Counted from the first letter of the stretch, positions 44,865-54,506 are shown. The stretch is DNA of 64,000 nucleotides from JAAZHD01 sp012510895 (GCA_050951465.1 JBMNJC010000025.1:1-64000); one strand, 5' to 3'. A program made the numbers and translations. Notes: generated by a model from the sequence alone, not told the origin.

Positions 44865-46274
44865 TTAGTTCTCGTTTTGGTTCGGGAAAAAATCACCTAA
44901 CGAAAATGTCATGTCTTCTTTTTCATAGAGATTCTCTTTTTTTTCTAATTTTTTCTCTGACTTTTTTTCCTGCTTTTCTACGGCTTCTTTGATACTAAGG
45001 CTAATGCGTTGTTCCTCAGGTTTTACATTCAAAACTTTTACATATGTCATTTCACCGATTTTCAGTACATCCTCTACTTTATTAATACGTTTGTCTGAAA
45101 TCTGAGATATATGAACCAATCCGTCAACTCCGGGTTCTAACTCTACAAAGGCACCAAAGTTGGTGATACGGACTATCTTTCCTTGGAATATCTGACCTAC
45201 TGGATACTTTTCTTCAATATTATCCCAAGGATGTGGAAGAGTTTGTTTATATCCTAATGAAATCCTATTATTATCTTTGTCTACAGATAAAACAAGAACC
45301 TCTACCTCTTGTCCTTCTGTTACAACTTGTTTTGGACTTTTTATATGTCCCCAGGAAAGATCAGAGATATGAATCAACCCATCAATACCACCTATATCAA
45401 CAAAAGCACCAAAATTAGTTAACCGCTTTACCTCTCCTTTAATGGTTTGACCTTCCTTTAAGCTTGCCCAGAGTTTCTCTCTTTTTCCTGCTTCCTCAGC
45501 TTCCAGAATGACTTTTTGTGAAGCGACCACCCGATTTCGCCGTTTATCTATTTCAAGAATACGAAGTCGGAGCGTTTCGCCAACAAAGGTACTCAAATCT
45601 TCCACATAATGCAGAGATAATTGAGACGCGGGTACAAAAGCTGAATACCCTTTTATACTAGCTAATAACCCTCCTTTTACGACTTCTTTTCCTGTACCAG
45701 ATATTTCTTCTTCGTTCTTATATGCTTCCTCTATTTTTTTCCACACTCTTCGTTTTACTATATTTTTATGCGAAAGAATTACGTTACCCTCACCATCATT
45801 AACTTTTAGAACTTCAACTTCTATGTCGTCCCCTTCGTGAAACACTTCTATAAGAGGTTTATCTTCTTCCAAAAGGATATCTTCCAAAGATACAACTCCA
45901 TCGGATTTATAACCCACATTCACATACAATTCTTCATCTGTAACTCGAATGATTTTACCTTTTACAATTTGACCTGGCCGAAGAGATACAATATCAAAGT
46001 CTCCCATAGTTTCTTCTTTGCTTTCTTCAACTGCTTTCAAAGATGACTCTGTTGCACCCCTATTTAGGGCAGAATCTTTTTCTAAATTTGATTCATCAGC
46101 ACTATGCTCTTGAACAGAATCTGTCTCTGCAACAGCCGGATTTTCTTTATCTTTTTTTTGTTCATAGGTTTCTTCCTGCTCGCTTCTTGAAACCGTTTCT
46201 GAAATTTCCTGCTGTGCATTAACAGAAACTTCTGGTGTTTCCTTTGCCAGTAATTCATCTTTCGTTTCGTTCAT
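44865..46274 (-). CDS. rpsA: S1 RNA-binding domain protein (ribosomal protein S1 homologue)
   Basis: The 469-residue protein has an acidic low-complexity N-terminus of about 95 residues, then four S1 domains (starting near GQIVKGKI, EISGTGKEV, GQTIKGEV and GQIFQGKI) and a charged tail. AAGGAGG precedes the ATG. In many clostridia it follows cmk, plsC and ispH; here plsC and cmk are upstream but ispH is not. Confidence 0.92.
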   Translation of the reverse strand: MNETKDELLAKETPEVSVNAQQEISETVSRSEQEETYEQKKDKENPAVAETDSVQEHSADESNLEKDSALNRGATESSLKAVEESKEETMGDFDIVSLRPGQIVKGKIIRVTDEELYVNVGYKSDGVVSLEDILLEEDKPLIEVFHEGDDIEVEVLKVNDGEGNVILSHKNIVKRRVWKKIEEAYKNEEEISGTGKEVVKGGLLASIKGYSAFVPASQLSLHYVEDLSTFVGETLRLRILEIDKRRNRVVASQKVILEAEEAGKREKLWASLKEGQTIKGEVKRLTNFGAFVDIGGIDGLIHISDLSWGHIKSPKQVVTEGQEVEVLVLSVDKDNNRISLGYKQTLPHPWDNIEEKYPVGQIFQGKIVRITNFGAFVELEPGVDGLVHISQISDKRINKVEDVLKIGEMTYVKVLNVKPEEQRISLSIKEAVEKQEKKSEKKLEKKENLYEKEDMTFSLGDFFPNQNEN

Positions 46275-46628
46275 TAATTAGTACCTCCTTAAAATCCATA
46301 CAATCGACATAATTCACATTTGCTCCATTTATAGATCTTGAATATTCGATTGCACATTCCTCTCTTGATGTGCCTTTGTAGGGTTGAATATTCCTGCTTA
46401 ATATTTTCACAATTAAAGATTTAAAAACTAATTATATTAATCAATATATAATTTAATTACTACTCGATATAAGCCCCCCCTAAGCCATTCAAGAAAAATA
46501 AAAATCTTAATATAACCCAGGAATAACACAGCCTTAAATTATAAACGGCACATCAATATTCTAATATAGTATTTTTTCGCTATTTTATTACTAAATCCTC
46601 TTTTTATAGCTTACAAAAATACAATTTT
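46275..46628. other. Spacer between rpsA and plsC
   Basis: These 354 bases are very AT-rich and hold no gene. On the minus strand they form the leader of rpsA. ispH is often found at this place in related genomes but no trace of it is visible. Confidence 0.55.
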
Positions 46629-47204
46629 TTATAAAATCTTTTTTATAGCTTCTAGCATCTCCTCAGATATCTGGTTCAATAACTGAGATGTCGATTTCAT
46701 GCCATGGTATTTTTTTAGATCCAACGGTTTACCGACAATAACCTTAATAGAATGAAAAAGTCGATATTCACCAATAATAACAACCGGTACGCATACTGCC
46801 TTGGATTTTAATGCTATAGCTGCAGTGCCATGAGTAAAACCTTGCATGCTGCCACTTCTGTTTCTAGTACCTTCAGGAAAAATGCCAAAGACTTTTCCTT
46901 CTCTTAACAGCCTAAGTGCTGTTTTTATAGCTGATATATCCGCAGAACCCCTCTTTACCGGAAAAGCACCTAAGCCTCTCAATATTTTCCCGAACAACGG
47001 ATATTTAAACAGTTCTTGTTTTGCCATAAAATTTATTTTTCTTGGTAATATGCAACCTAATAATATAGGATCTAATAAGGAAGTATGATTAGCATAAAGA
47101 ATTGTACCGCCATTTTTAGGCAGATTTTCTATGCCTTTAACTTTAGGACGATATAGTAAATAGATAAATGGAACTAGTATAATTCTTACGATATGATACA
47201 ACAA
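46629..47204 (-). CDS. plsC: 1-acyl-sn-glycerol-3-phosphate acyltransferase PlsC
   Basis: It adds the second acyl chain to make phosphatidic acid. Family motifs: NHTSLLDP (H-x4-D), FMAKQELF, FPEGTRNRSG and VPVVIIG. The start is taken as the TTG at 47204, 8 bases after GGAGG, giving 191 residues; the frame is open 6 codons further up. It follows aroH-cmk by a few bases. Confidence 0.92.
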   Translation of the reverse strand: MLYHIVRIILVPFIYLLYRPKVKGIENLPKNGGTILYANHTSLLDPILLGCILPRKINFMAKQELFKYPLFGKILRGLGAFPVKRGSADISAIKTALRLLREGKVFGIFPEGTRNRSGSMQGFTHGTAAIALKSKAVCVPVVIIGEYRLFHSIKVIVGKPLDLKKYHGMKSTSQLLNQISEEMLEAIKKIL

Positions 47205-47226
47205 GTTGTATTCCTCCATCACTATT

Positions 47227-48237
47227 CTAAGATTTCATCAGATACACTATTTCATTAACTACCTGCTCAATGCTTTTATTTGTAGAATCTATTAAAACTG
47301 CATCATCTGCTTTTCTAAGCGGAGCATATGTTCTGTTACTATCATTGGCATCTCGTTCAATTATTTCTTGCAGAACTGTTTTAAAATCAACTGTACAACC
47401 CCTTCCCAACAATTCCTTCCATCTTCGTCTAGCTCTTTCTTCTGGTGATGCAGTTAAAAAAACCTTAAGAGTAGCATAAGGGAGTACATAGGTTCCAATA
47501 TCTCTTCCATCCATAACCAGTGAAAATTTGTTTGCAATTTGCTGTTGAATTCTTACTAACTTTTTTCGCACCTCTGGTATAGTACCTACATCGGAGGCTG
47601 CTTTTGATACATAAGAAGACCGTATTTTATCAGTAACATCCCTACCATCCAGGTATACGGTTTGACCGGTATTGTTTGGTCTCACCGCAATATCTGTACT
47701 TTCTAACAGAGGAATCACATCGTCTCGATTGGAGGGATCCCCTCCATTCTCTATTACTTTTAACCCCATGGCTCTATACATTGCACCCGTATCTAAATAC
47801 ATGATGTTCAATTTTTTAGCCAGTAATTTAGCTACAGTGCTTTTACCAGCTCCGGCAGGCCCGTCAATAGCTACGGTAAGATTCGCTAAATCAGGGCGTA
47901 AAATAGCAGCTTTTCCAAGATAAACAGGTGTGAGAATTCGTTCTTCAGAAAACTGTACATGCATAAGAACACGAATACACTTTGACAAGCTACCCACAAC
48001 ATTCATCTCCTGGCAACAGATAAGAGGAATTGAAGTCATCCCTAATTCCCGTGCAGCCACAGCTGGATATTCCGTATTTAAATCACTAGTAGCAGTGAAA
48101 ATAATACTTATTATATCTTGTATCTTAATTGCATTTTTTTTCATAAGCTCTTCCAGCAGGAAACGTGTTTGCATTAGTATTTGCTCTCTATTATTCTCTT
48201 TAACAGTAATTGCTCCTCTTACTGCATAAGTTTTCAT
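47227..48237 (-). CDS. cmk: Fusion of AroH-type chorismate mutase and cytidylate kinase
   Basis: The 336-residue protein joins two enzymes. Residues 1-115 match AroH-type chorismate mutase, with VRGAITV (Arg), the CCQEMNV motif, KCIRVLMH (Arg) and VYLGKA (Tyr), all in the expected order. Residues 120-336 are a full cytidylate kinase with the P-loop DGPAGAGKST, YLDTGAMYRA and MDGRDIG. Both active sites look intact. AGGAGG precedes the ATG. No frameshift or stop separates the parts. Confidence 0.92.
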   Translation of the reverse strand: MKTYAVRGAITVKENNREQILMQTRFLLEELMKKNAIKIQDIISIIFTATSDLNTEYPAVAARELGMTSIPLICCQEMNVVGSLSKCIRVLMHVQFSEERILTPVYLGKAAILRPDLANLTVAIDGPAGAGKSTVAKLLAKKLNIMYLDTGAMYRAMGLKVIENGGDPSNRDDVIPLLESTDIAVRPNNTGQTVYLDGRDVTDKIRSSYVSKAASDVGTIPEVRKKLVRIQQQIANKFSLVMDGRDIGTYVLPYATLKVFLTASPEERARRRWKELLGRGCTVDFKTVLQEIIERDANDSNRTYAPLRKADDAVLIDSTNKSIEQVVNEIVYLMKS

Positions 48238-48247
48238 TCTATTCCTC

Positions 48248-48661
48248 CTATACTACCCGATGACCTAGGCCTACAGCAACTTCATTCAAATGCAACAAAC
48301 CAATACCAATAAACAAAGCAACACTGATATGATCCTTATTGCGGGCAATGCCAATTTTGCCACCTATATTTAAACCTAAGGCTTTTGGCATAATCTGAGA
48401 TACTGCTTCTCTTGCAGCTCCTGCTACTGCTCCTTCTTCCAAATGAGAATCACTAATAATACCCTCCCTTTTGGAGGCAACAACCGCTCTTTCAATAATC
48501 TTCGTTACCGATGTAATAAACTCTCCTCCATAATCCACTGCTGCAGCGTTAATGCTTTTATTCAACATTTCTTCTTTTAGTCTTCTCTCTTCATCACGCG
48601 ATAATGACATAGCCATGTATAAAGCTGCTCTTGAAGCCTCCTTGCTTCCAGGTATATCCAA
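48248..48661 (-). CDS. HutP family protein
   Basis: The 137-residue product resembles HutP, the histidine- and magnesium-dependent RNA antiterminator of the Bacillus hut operon; the C-terminus ISVALFIGIGLLHLNEVAVGLGH is close. The TTG at 48661 follows AAGGAGGAGG and is taken as the start; the codons further upstream are the ribosome site itself. No hut genes are nearby. It lies 10 bases before aroH-cmk and may regulate this operon. One of the two metal-binding histidines of Bacillus HutP seems to be replaced (SHLEEGA). Confidence 0.75.
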   Translation of the reverse strand: MDIPGSKEASRAALYMAMSLSRDEERRLKEEMLNKSINAAAVDYGGEFITSVTKIIERAVVASKREGIISDSHLEEGAVAGAAREAVSQIMPKALGLNIGGKIGIARNKDHISVALFIGIGLLHLNEVAVGLGHRVV

Positions 48662-48744
48662 GAGTAACCTCCTCCTTCTAATCAAAGTTTATCTTCTACA
48701 ACAATGTTATAATAATTACTAATAATGGTAATTAAAAAGTATAG

Positions 48745-49359
48745 TTATTCAGATAATAAATGGCAGATATCATTAAGACAAACCAAACGAGAAATCTCGT
48801 TATGTTTCCAATAAACAACACTGACCCCTGTGTTATCCAATTGCATGTCCCACAAATACCGAAGAGGAATCATCAATAATTCAGATATCAGCATACGGAT
48901 TGGATAAGCATGAGAAACTATAAGTATTTTTTTTTCTATGTTCCCTTTGATTAAATCTAAAGCGCGAATAAAACGACGAACTCTATCATTTAAAGAATCT
49001 AATGTTTCTCCACCTAAAGGAGCAAATGAAGTATCAAAGCGGTATCGCTTCAATTGACCTGGATAGTCGTTCTCTATTTCCTGTTTAGTACAACCTTGCC
49101 ATACACCAAGGTTGATTTCTCTTAATTCCTTTCTTTTTTCAGGTTGAATACCTATCTTTTGGCCAATTATTAAGGATGTCTGGCTAGCACGTGTTAAATC
49201 ACTTGTATAAATATGAGAAATGCCTTCTCTTTTAATCCGCTCCGCCAATAGCTCTGATTGCTTGATTCCATGGTTTGAAAGAGGTATATCTAAATTACCT
49301 TGAGTTTTCCCTTCAACATTCCAAATTGTTTCTCCATGACGCACAAGATAAATATGCAT
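48745..49359 (-). CDS. Histidine phosphatase family protein
   Basis: A 204-residue phosphoglycerate-mutase-like enzyme with the catalytic LVRHGET motif at the N-terminus, the second histidine in VSHAYPI and the SDLTRASQT segment. It could be a CobC/PhoE type phosphatase; the substrate cannot be told. TTAGGAG precedes the ATG. Confidence 0.88.
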   Translation of the reverse strand: MHIYLVRHGETIWNVEGKTQGNLDIPLSNHGIKQSELLAERIKREGISHIYTSDLTRASQTSLIIGQKIGIQPEKRKELREINLGVWQGCTKQEIENDYPGQLKRYRFDTSFAPLGGETLDSLNDRVRRFIRALDLIKGNIEKKILIVSHAYPIRMLISELLMIPLRYLWDMQLDNTGVSVVYWKHNEISRLVCLNDICHLLSE

Positions 49360-49399
49360 GAATGCTCCTAATTATAAAAAATATTATAGCCTCTAATGC

Positions 49400-50263
49400 T
49401 TAAGTTGTTTCTTTTCCTTTATATACTTTATATTCTGCCCATATTTCCTCTAAATCATGGAAATTATTATAAATCTCGTCTTTTCTAATTTGTCCGATAG
49501 CAGCAATTATTGCATTAATAAGACTTAAGGGAGCTACCAGTGAATCTACAAAAGAAACCATATCGCTTCTTGCTAATAGTGTATAATCAGAATAAGCAGT
49601 TAAGGGTGAAAGCATACTGTCTGTTAAAGCTACTGTAAGAGCTCCGCGTTCTTTGGAAAACTTCATCGCTTCAATAGCGCGACTTGCATAACGAGGAAAA
49701 CTTATGCCAATAATCAAGTCGCCTGAGCCAATATGAAACAGCTGTTCAAAAATATCATTTACCCCCGAAGTTACAATACGTACATTGTCGAATATAAAAT
49801 TAAGATAATACCCCATAAATTGGGCTAGAGGAGAAGCACTACGCAAACCAAGAACATAAATGCTTTTCGCATTCAACATCCTCTGAATCACACTAATAAA
49901 TGTCTCATTATCAACTTCTTCAATGGTTTGACGAATATTATTCATATCAGCTTTTAAAACATTCCTTAATACAATTGATTCACCCATTTCAGAGGACAAA
50001 TTCATGCGCTGAACAGTTGTTAACTTATTACGTATAAGCTCCTGCAAAGCTTTCTGCAGTTTAGGATACCCATCATAGTTAAGCATATTTGCAAACCGCA
50101 CCACCGTTGATTCACTGACACCTACGGTCTCTCCAAGTTTAGAGGCCGTCATGAAAGCAGCTTTATCATAATTATTTAGTATATATTCAGATATAAGCTT
50201 TTGACCCTTGCTCATTCGTTTTAAATTGGATTCGATGCGGTGTATTAAGTCTTGTTGGTCCAA
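49400..50263 (-). CDS. MurR/RpiR family transcriptional regulator
   Basis: The 287-residue protein has an N-terminal HTH_6 domain (ASKLGETVGVSESTVVRFANML) and a C-terminal SIS sugar-phosphate-binding domain (VLGLRSASPLAQFMGYYLNF). It starts with TTG behind AAGGAGG. No sugar operon adjoins it, so its target is unknown. Confidence 0.9.
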   Translation of the reverse strand: MDQQDLIHRIESNLKRMSKGQKLISEYILNNYDKAAFMTASKLGETVGVSESTVVRFANMLNYDGYPKLQKALQELIRNKLTTVQRMNLSSEMGESIVLRNVLKADMNNIRQTIEEVDNETFISVIQRMLNAKSIYVLGLRSASPLAQFMGYYLNFIFDNVRIVTSGVNDIFEQLFHIGSGDLIIGISFPRYASRAIEAMKFSKERGALTVALTDSMLSPLTAYSDYTLLARSDMVSFVDSLVAPLSLINAIIAAIGQIRKDEIYNNFHDLEEIWAEYKVYKGKETT

Positions 50264-50849
50264 TAATACTCCTCCTTTTCACTTCCTTGTCATCGTTCAT
50301 TTTACCACAACAATCCAGTTTTGCATACTGCTACACATTATTGTTATCATATGAATCGGGTCTGAAACAAGCATATTCCAGTCCCCAATTCTGTAATGTT
50401 TCTAACATGTCATAATCAGTTAAATCAAAATGCAACGGTGTAATAGAAACGTAATTACAGCGAACCGCTTCTATATCAACTGTTAAATCCATAGCCTCTT
50501 TAATCAATTGTCCAGACAGCCAATAGTATTCTTTGCCTCTCGGATCAATTCTTTGTTCATAACTTTTTTTGTACTTGAATTGTCCAAGTCTGGTTAATCT
50601 AAAACCCTTGCAATCCTCAGGTGCAATATTTGGAATATTTACATTGAGTATTGTACTTGGTGTTAATTTGTTTTTGGAAATTATCTTAGCGACTTCAACA
50701 GCTATCTGACCTGCAAATGTATAGTCCATGGTTTTCCCATGGGCTAAAGAAAATGCAACAGAAGGTATACCCATTATACATCCCTCTATTGCTGCAGATA
50801 CCGTTCCAGAATATAAAACATCATTTCCTAAATTTGACCCTAGATTAGG

Positions 50850-52482
50850 GGTTGCTGAACAAACCATAAAGTCGCATGAATGCTGACTTTTAACGTATTT
50901 TGTAGTATAATAAGTGCAAGGAAAACAACAAACAGGTAGTAAAATTCTTGCACTTAAAGAGGTATTTTATGTACAAATTCAAAGCTCAACAAACTATCCT
51001 CCCCCACGAGTTCTTTCTTCCATTCGGCGGTAAACTAAACCCCGAAAATCAATGGTGTAAACTAGCCGAGTTAATTGACTGGGGTTCACTTGAAAGCCGG
51101 TATGCTAAGAACTTCAAAGACATAAATGTAGGACAGGAGGCACTTTCAGTACGGGTAGCGGCTGGCTCGCTAATCATCCAGAATCGGAAAAACCTGTCTG
51201 ACAGAGAAACTGTTCAGGAGATAACTGAAAACCCGTATATGCAGTATTTCATCGGTCTGGAAGCCTTTACATACAAAGCTCCTTTTGATCCGTCAATGAT
51301 GGTACATTTCAGGAAACGCCTGGGCAAGGACATCATCAATGAAATAAACGAGATGATAGCAAACCCCAAGCAAGACGAATCTGACGATGACCCCCCACAG
51401 GATAAAGGAACACCCGCAGGGAAAACAGATAGTATAAAAACAGATGCACCTGAAGCCAACCAGGAGAAACTGATACTTGATGCAACTTGTGCTCCTGCCG
51501 ACATACATTTTCCTACAGATATATGGCTGCTTAACAATGTAAGAGAAGCCTTGGAAGAAATTATAGACGTTTTGCATTCTCCCCATATAGGCAGCCTAAA
51601 GAAGCCAAGAACCTACCGAAACAAGGCCCGCAAAGACTTTCTGAATATCTCAAAGAGCAAACGGCCGAATGCAAAGAAAATACGGAAGGCAATCGGGAAG
51701 CAACTCCGGTACATTAAACGGGATTTCAGCATTATTAAAGGTTTGGCTGAAATCAGCCCGCTGGGCCTTTTGAACAAAAAGCAATATCAAAATCTACTCG
51801 TTGCTCGTGAGATCTATCGTCAACAGTCGGAGATGTTCCTGAACAAAAAGCACAAGGTAGAAGATCGGATAGTAAGTTTGCACATGCCTTTTATCAGGCC
51901 TATTGTTCGCGGGAAAACAAACGCCCCTGTCGAGTTTGGTGCCAAGCTTGCCATCAGCATCGTAAACGGTTACGCCTTCATGGAACATCTGAGCTTTGAT
52001 AACTATAACGAAGGTACTACCCTAATAGCATCCGTAGAAAACTTCAAGCAACGATTTGGCCACTATCCTGAGGCAGTTTTAGCCGACAAGATCTACCGGA
52101 ATCGGGATAATATTGCTTACTGCAAGGAACACAACATCAGGCTCAGTGGCCCGCCCTTGGGGAGACCCGTAAAGGATCCGGAACTGTTGAGGCAGCAGTA
52201 TCACCAGGAACACCAGGATTCGAGCTTGCGCAATGCTGTTGAAGGTAAATTCGGAGAAGGAAAACGGTTTTACGGCCTTAACCGAATCATGGCACGTTTA
52301 CAAACAACAACTGAAACTGTTATAGCAATGCAGCTTCTTGTAATGAATCTTGAAAAGAGGCTTAGGTCTCTTTTTATACAAATTTTCAAGGTGCTATTAA
52401 AACGGTACTTTAGGTTTATACAACCTAACAATATATGGGTATTTGCTGCTGATTTTTATTAAGAACTTTTTGTTCAGCAGCC
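50850..52482 (+). mobile_element. IS1182-family element, copy 2, inside surE
   Basis: The 1633-bp element has the same ends as the copy at 18609. It is flanked by 9-bp target copies at 50841-50849 (cctagatta) and 52483-52491 (cctaaatta), which differ at one base. The one-base difference means either that one copy mutated since insertion or that repair was imperfect. Confidence 0.95.
50969..52462 (+). CDS. IS1182 family transposase
   Basis: The 497-residue protein differs from the copy at 18629 at only three residues (KAPFDP/KTPFDP, NQEKL/NQGKL and the final residue). Start behind AAAGAGGT. A TATAAT-like -10 is in the leader (about 50905-50912). It reads opposite to surE. Confidence 0.95.
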   Translation: MYKFKAQQTILPHEFFLPFGGKLNPENQWCKLAELIDWGSLESRYAKNFKDINVGQEALSVRVAAGSLIIQNRKNLSDRETVQEITENPYMQYFIGLEAFTYKAPFDPSMMVHFRKRLGKDIINEINEMIANPKQDESDDDPPQDKGTPAGKTDSIKTDAPEANQEKLILDATCAPADIHFPTDIWLLNNVREALEEIIDVLHSPHIGSLKKPRTYRNKARKDFLNISKSKRPNAKKIRKAIGKQLRYIKRDFSIIKGLAEISPLGLLNKKQYQNLLVAREIYRQQSEMFLNKKHKVEDRIVSLHMPFIRPIVRGKTNAPVEFGAKLAISIVNGYAFMEHLSFDNYNEGTTLIASVENFKQRFGHYPEAVLADKIYRNRDNIAYCKEHNIRLSGPPLGRPVKDPELLRQQYHQEHQDSSLRNAVEGKFGEGKRFYGLNRIMARLQTTTETVIAMQLLVMNLEKRLRSLFIQIFKVLLKRYFRFIQPNNIWVFAADFY

Positions 52483-52840
52483 CCTAAATTAATGCCTGTA
52501 AAAACAAAATCGGGTGGTTGTTCAATCAGCACATCTAAGCCTAATTTTACACAATCAGCAGGAGTTCCATTAACTGCATATGCTTCAATATCTAGTCCAC
52601 TTAATTGAACTTCCCGTACCCTTAATGGATAATTCATGGTAATAGCATGACTAGCCGCACTTCTCTCAATATCAGGAGCAACTACCGATACTTCACCTAT
52701 AGCGGCTAAAGAAGAAACCAATTGATAAAGCCCTTCTGCATAAATACCATCATCATTAGAAACTAAAAATCTCATTGAATCTCCTGTGTAAAATATTCGT
52801 TATAAGTTATGCTGATATTTACTTATTTCTAAGCTTATTA

Positions 52841-53149
52841 TTAGTAATTCATGCAGAGTGCCTTTGCATCTGAAGTTAGACGGTTCCTCACACCAATGCT
52901 TAACGATATATTTAATCCTAAAAGTTCTTTTAGAATAAGTGAGCCGATTATGATATTAACAGGAGTGTTGGGGCGGGAGGCTACATCACTATATAGAACA
53001 GCGAAATCATCTTCCTTTATTGCTGGAAAAATGTTATCAGCAAAAGGTTTTGCCCAGGATTTATCAAGAAATTTTCTTTCTCTCTCAGTAAGCGATAGCA
53101 TGCTATCATTGAATGATATTTGGGTACAATCATTTTTGACAAAAGACAT
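52841..53149 (-). pseudogene. N-terminal remnant of another IS1182-type transposase
   Basis: Residues 1-75 (SFNDSMLSLTERERKFL, LYSDVASRPNTPVNIIIGSLILKEL) match the N-terminus of a different IS1182-group transposase; the sequence then leaves the family pattern and ends, so only a fragment remains. It is next to surE and may mark a preferred landing area. Confidence 0.75.
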
Positions 53150-53370
53150 TGTTAATTTCCTCTCGTATCCATCAATAGTATATCTCTATTATACTATATA
53201 TTGGGCTTCTTATGGGCTTTGTGTTAAGTTTTTAAGGTGCAAGGTGATAATATTATTTATTAGGGCTTTTGACACCTAAATCATTATATAATAGTTTACA
53301 ATCCCAATACAAATACTATTTTTATCATTTATCGACATGCAATAGTTCTAAAGTTTAGGAGAGTATTTGT

Positions 53371-54030
53371 ATGATACAAATAGATGATGCAGGCAGCGGT
53401 AGTTTAATAGGAGGTACCTGTATTGGGGCCATACGGGTGGAAACAAATGAATATGTATTTGATTTTATTCCTGTGTCCTATTATCGCAATAATATGTTTA
53501 GCAGCAAAGAATATTTGAACAAGGCCTGTCAAATCGTATTTGGATTATTGAAAAGGCTTAATTGGGAAAGTAGCGAAAGGTTGGATATATGTCAAGGATA
53601 CATGTTTGATAAATTAAGAGAAGAATTAAAGTACAGAAACGTTTTTTATCGTTCTGTTAAAATAAATGAGCCATTACAGCCTTTGATTGAAAAAACCTTC
53701 CAAGAGTATGCACTAATGTTAGGACTTCCTATACAATACGTAAAATATACTAAATATCCACTACACTTTCATAGAATACTACGTTGGGTATATGCTGATT
53801 ACGATAACCGAATAAAATTATGTAAAACAGGTTGGAAAAGTTGGAAAAAATATGGTAATTTAAAAGTCTTAACTGGGAACGATGTACTTTACAATAGCAA
53901 TTTTATATGTCTAAAATGTGGTGAAACTATTAAAAAAGGTTCTAAAGTAAAAAGATTGGAATATACCAGCAATTGTCTGAATGTTATATATTTACATAAC
54001 AAATGTCCTTATGATATATTTAAGATTTAA
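53371..54030 (+). CDS. Conserved clostridial protein with RNase H-like start and zinc-ribbon-like end
   Basis: The 219-residue product begins IQIDDAGSGSLIGGTCIG, reminiscent of the first strand and acidic residue of RNase H-fold proteins. The middle is rich in aromatic residues (RWVYADYDNR, KTGWKSWKKYG), and the C-terminus has C-x2-C ... H-x3-C (ICLKCGE ... LHNKC), a probable zinc site. TTAGGAG precedes the ATG. It sits on the plus strand against spoVS. I have seen such proteins only in Clostridia and know of no assigned function. Confidence 0.75.
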   Translation: MIQIDDAGSGSLIGGTCIGAIRVETNEYVFDFIPVSYYRNNMFSSKEYLNKACQIVFGLLKRLNWESSERLDICQGYMFDKLREELKYRNVFYRSVKINEPLQPLIEKTFQEYALMLGLPIQYVKYTKYPLHFHRILRWVYADYDNRIKLCKTGWKSWKKYGNLKVLTGNDVLYNSNFICLKCGETIKKGSKVKRLEYTSNCLNVIYLHNKCPYDIFKI

Positions 54031-54035
54031 TCTAA

Positions 54036-54296
54036 TTACCTTGGCTCAACAATCAGCTTTATAGCTGTTCTTTCTTCACCATTAATTTTAATATCAGTAA
54101 AAGCTGGGATGCATATTAAATCTATACCACCTGGTGCAACGAACCCCCGTGCAATGGCAACTGCTTTCACTGCTTGATTCAACGCGCCTGCACCTACTGC
54201 TTGCAATTCAACACGTCCATGTTCACGAAGGACTCCTGCCAGAGCACCAGCTACAGCATTAGGACTGGATTTTGCGGATACTCTTAGTACTTCCAT
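54036..54296 (-). CDS. spoVS: Stage V sporulation protein S
   Basis: The 86-residue Alba-like protein matches SpoVS closely (EVLRVSAKSSPNAVAGALAGVLRE, RGFVAPGGIDL). It affects spore coat, cortex and septum removal in Bacillus. AGGAGG precedes the ATG. It follows rny, as in Bacillus and Clostridium. Confidence 0.96.
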   Translation of the reverse strand: MEVLRVSAKSSPNAVAGALAGVLREHGRVELQAVGAGALNQAVKAVAIARGFVAPGGIDLICIPAFTDIKINGEERTAIKLIVEPR

Positions 54297-54479
54297 GAGT
54301 TAATACCTCCTGTATATGCATATATATCCCTAGAACCTAGCAAAAAAATTATTACGACTAAAATAAACTTAATCTGTGTCTGTGATTATTCCTGCAATCT
54401 GTATTATGAACTGCTTATATGATTTATTTGATCGAATAGAATATTCTACATCATTTCTGTAAAATCCTCTTTTTTAACT

Positions 54480-54506
54480 AAAAAAGATGTGGTAAACCAC
54501 ATCTTA
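54480..54506 (-). terminator. Terminator of rny
   Basis: AAGATGTGG and CCACATCTT form a stem with T-run on the minus strand, overlapping the rny stop codon. It separates rny from spoVS. Confidence 0.85.

Larger units (their letters stand above)
50331..52775 (-). pseudogene. surE: 5'/3'-nucleotidase SurE, split by IS1182
   Basis: The N-terminal part (52775 down to 52483; MRFLVSNDDGIYAEGL with the metal-binding D-D, and VNGTPADCV) and the C-terminal part (50849 down to 50331; NLGNDVLYSGTVSAAIEG) join into one full SurE if the IS1182 copy and one 9-bp target copy are removed. The break is in the conserved GINLG-SNLG motif. With the insertion the N-terminal piece ends in IS sequence, so the enzyme should be lost. 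AGGAG precedes the ATG. Confidence 0.95.

Noticed and set aside
53268..53291. TTGACA and TATAAT upstream of the orphan gene at 53371
   Set aside because: The spacer is only 12 bases, too short for a sigma-A promoter.
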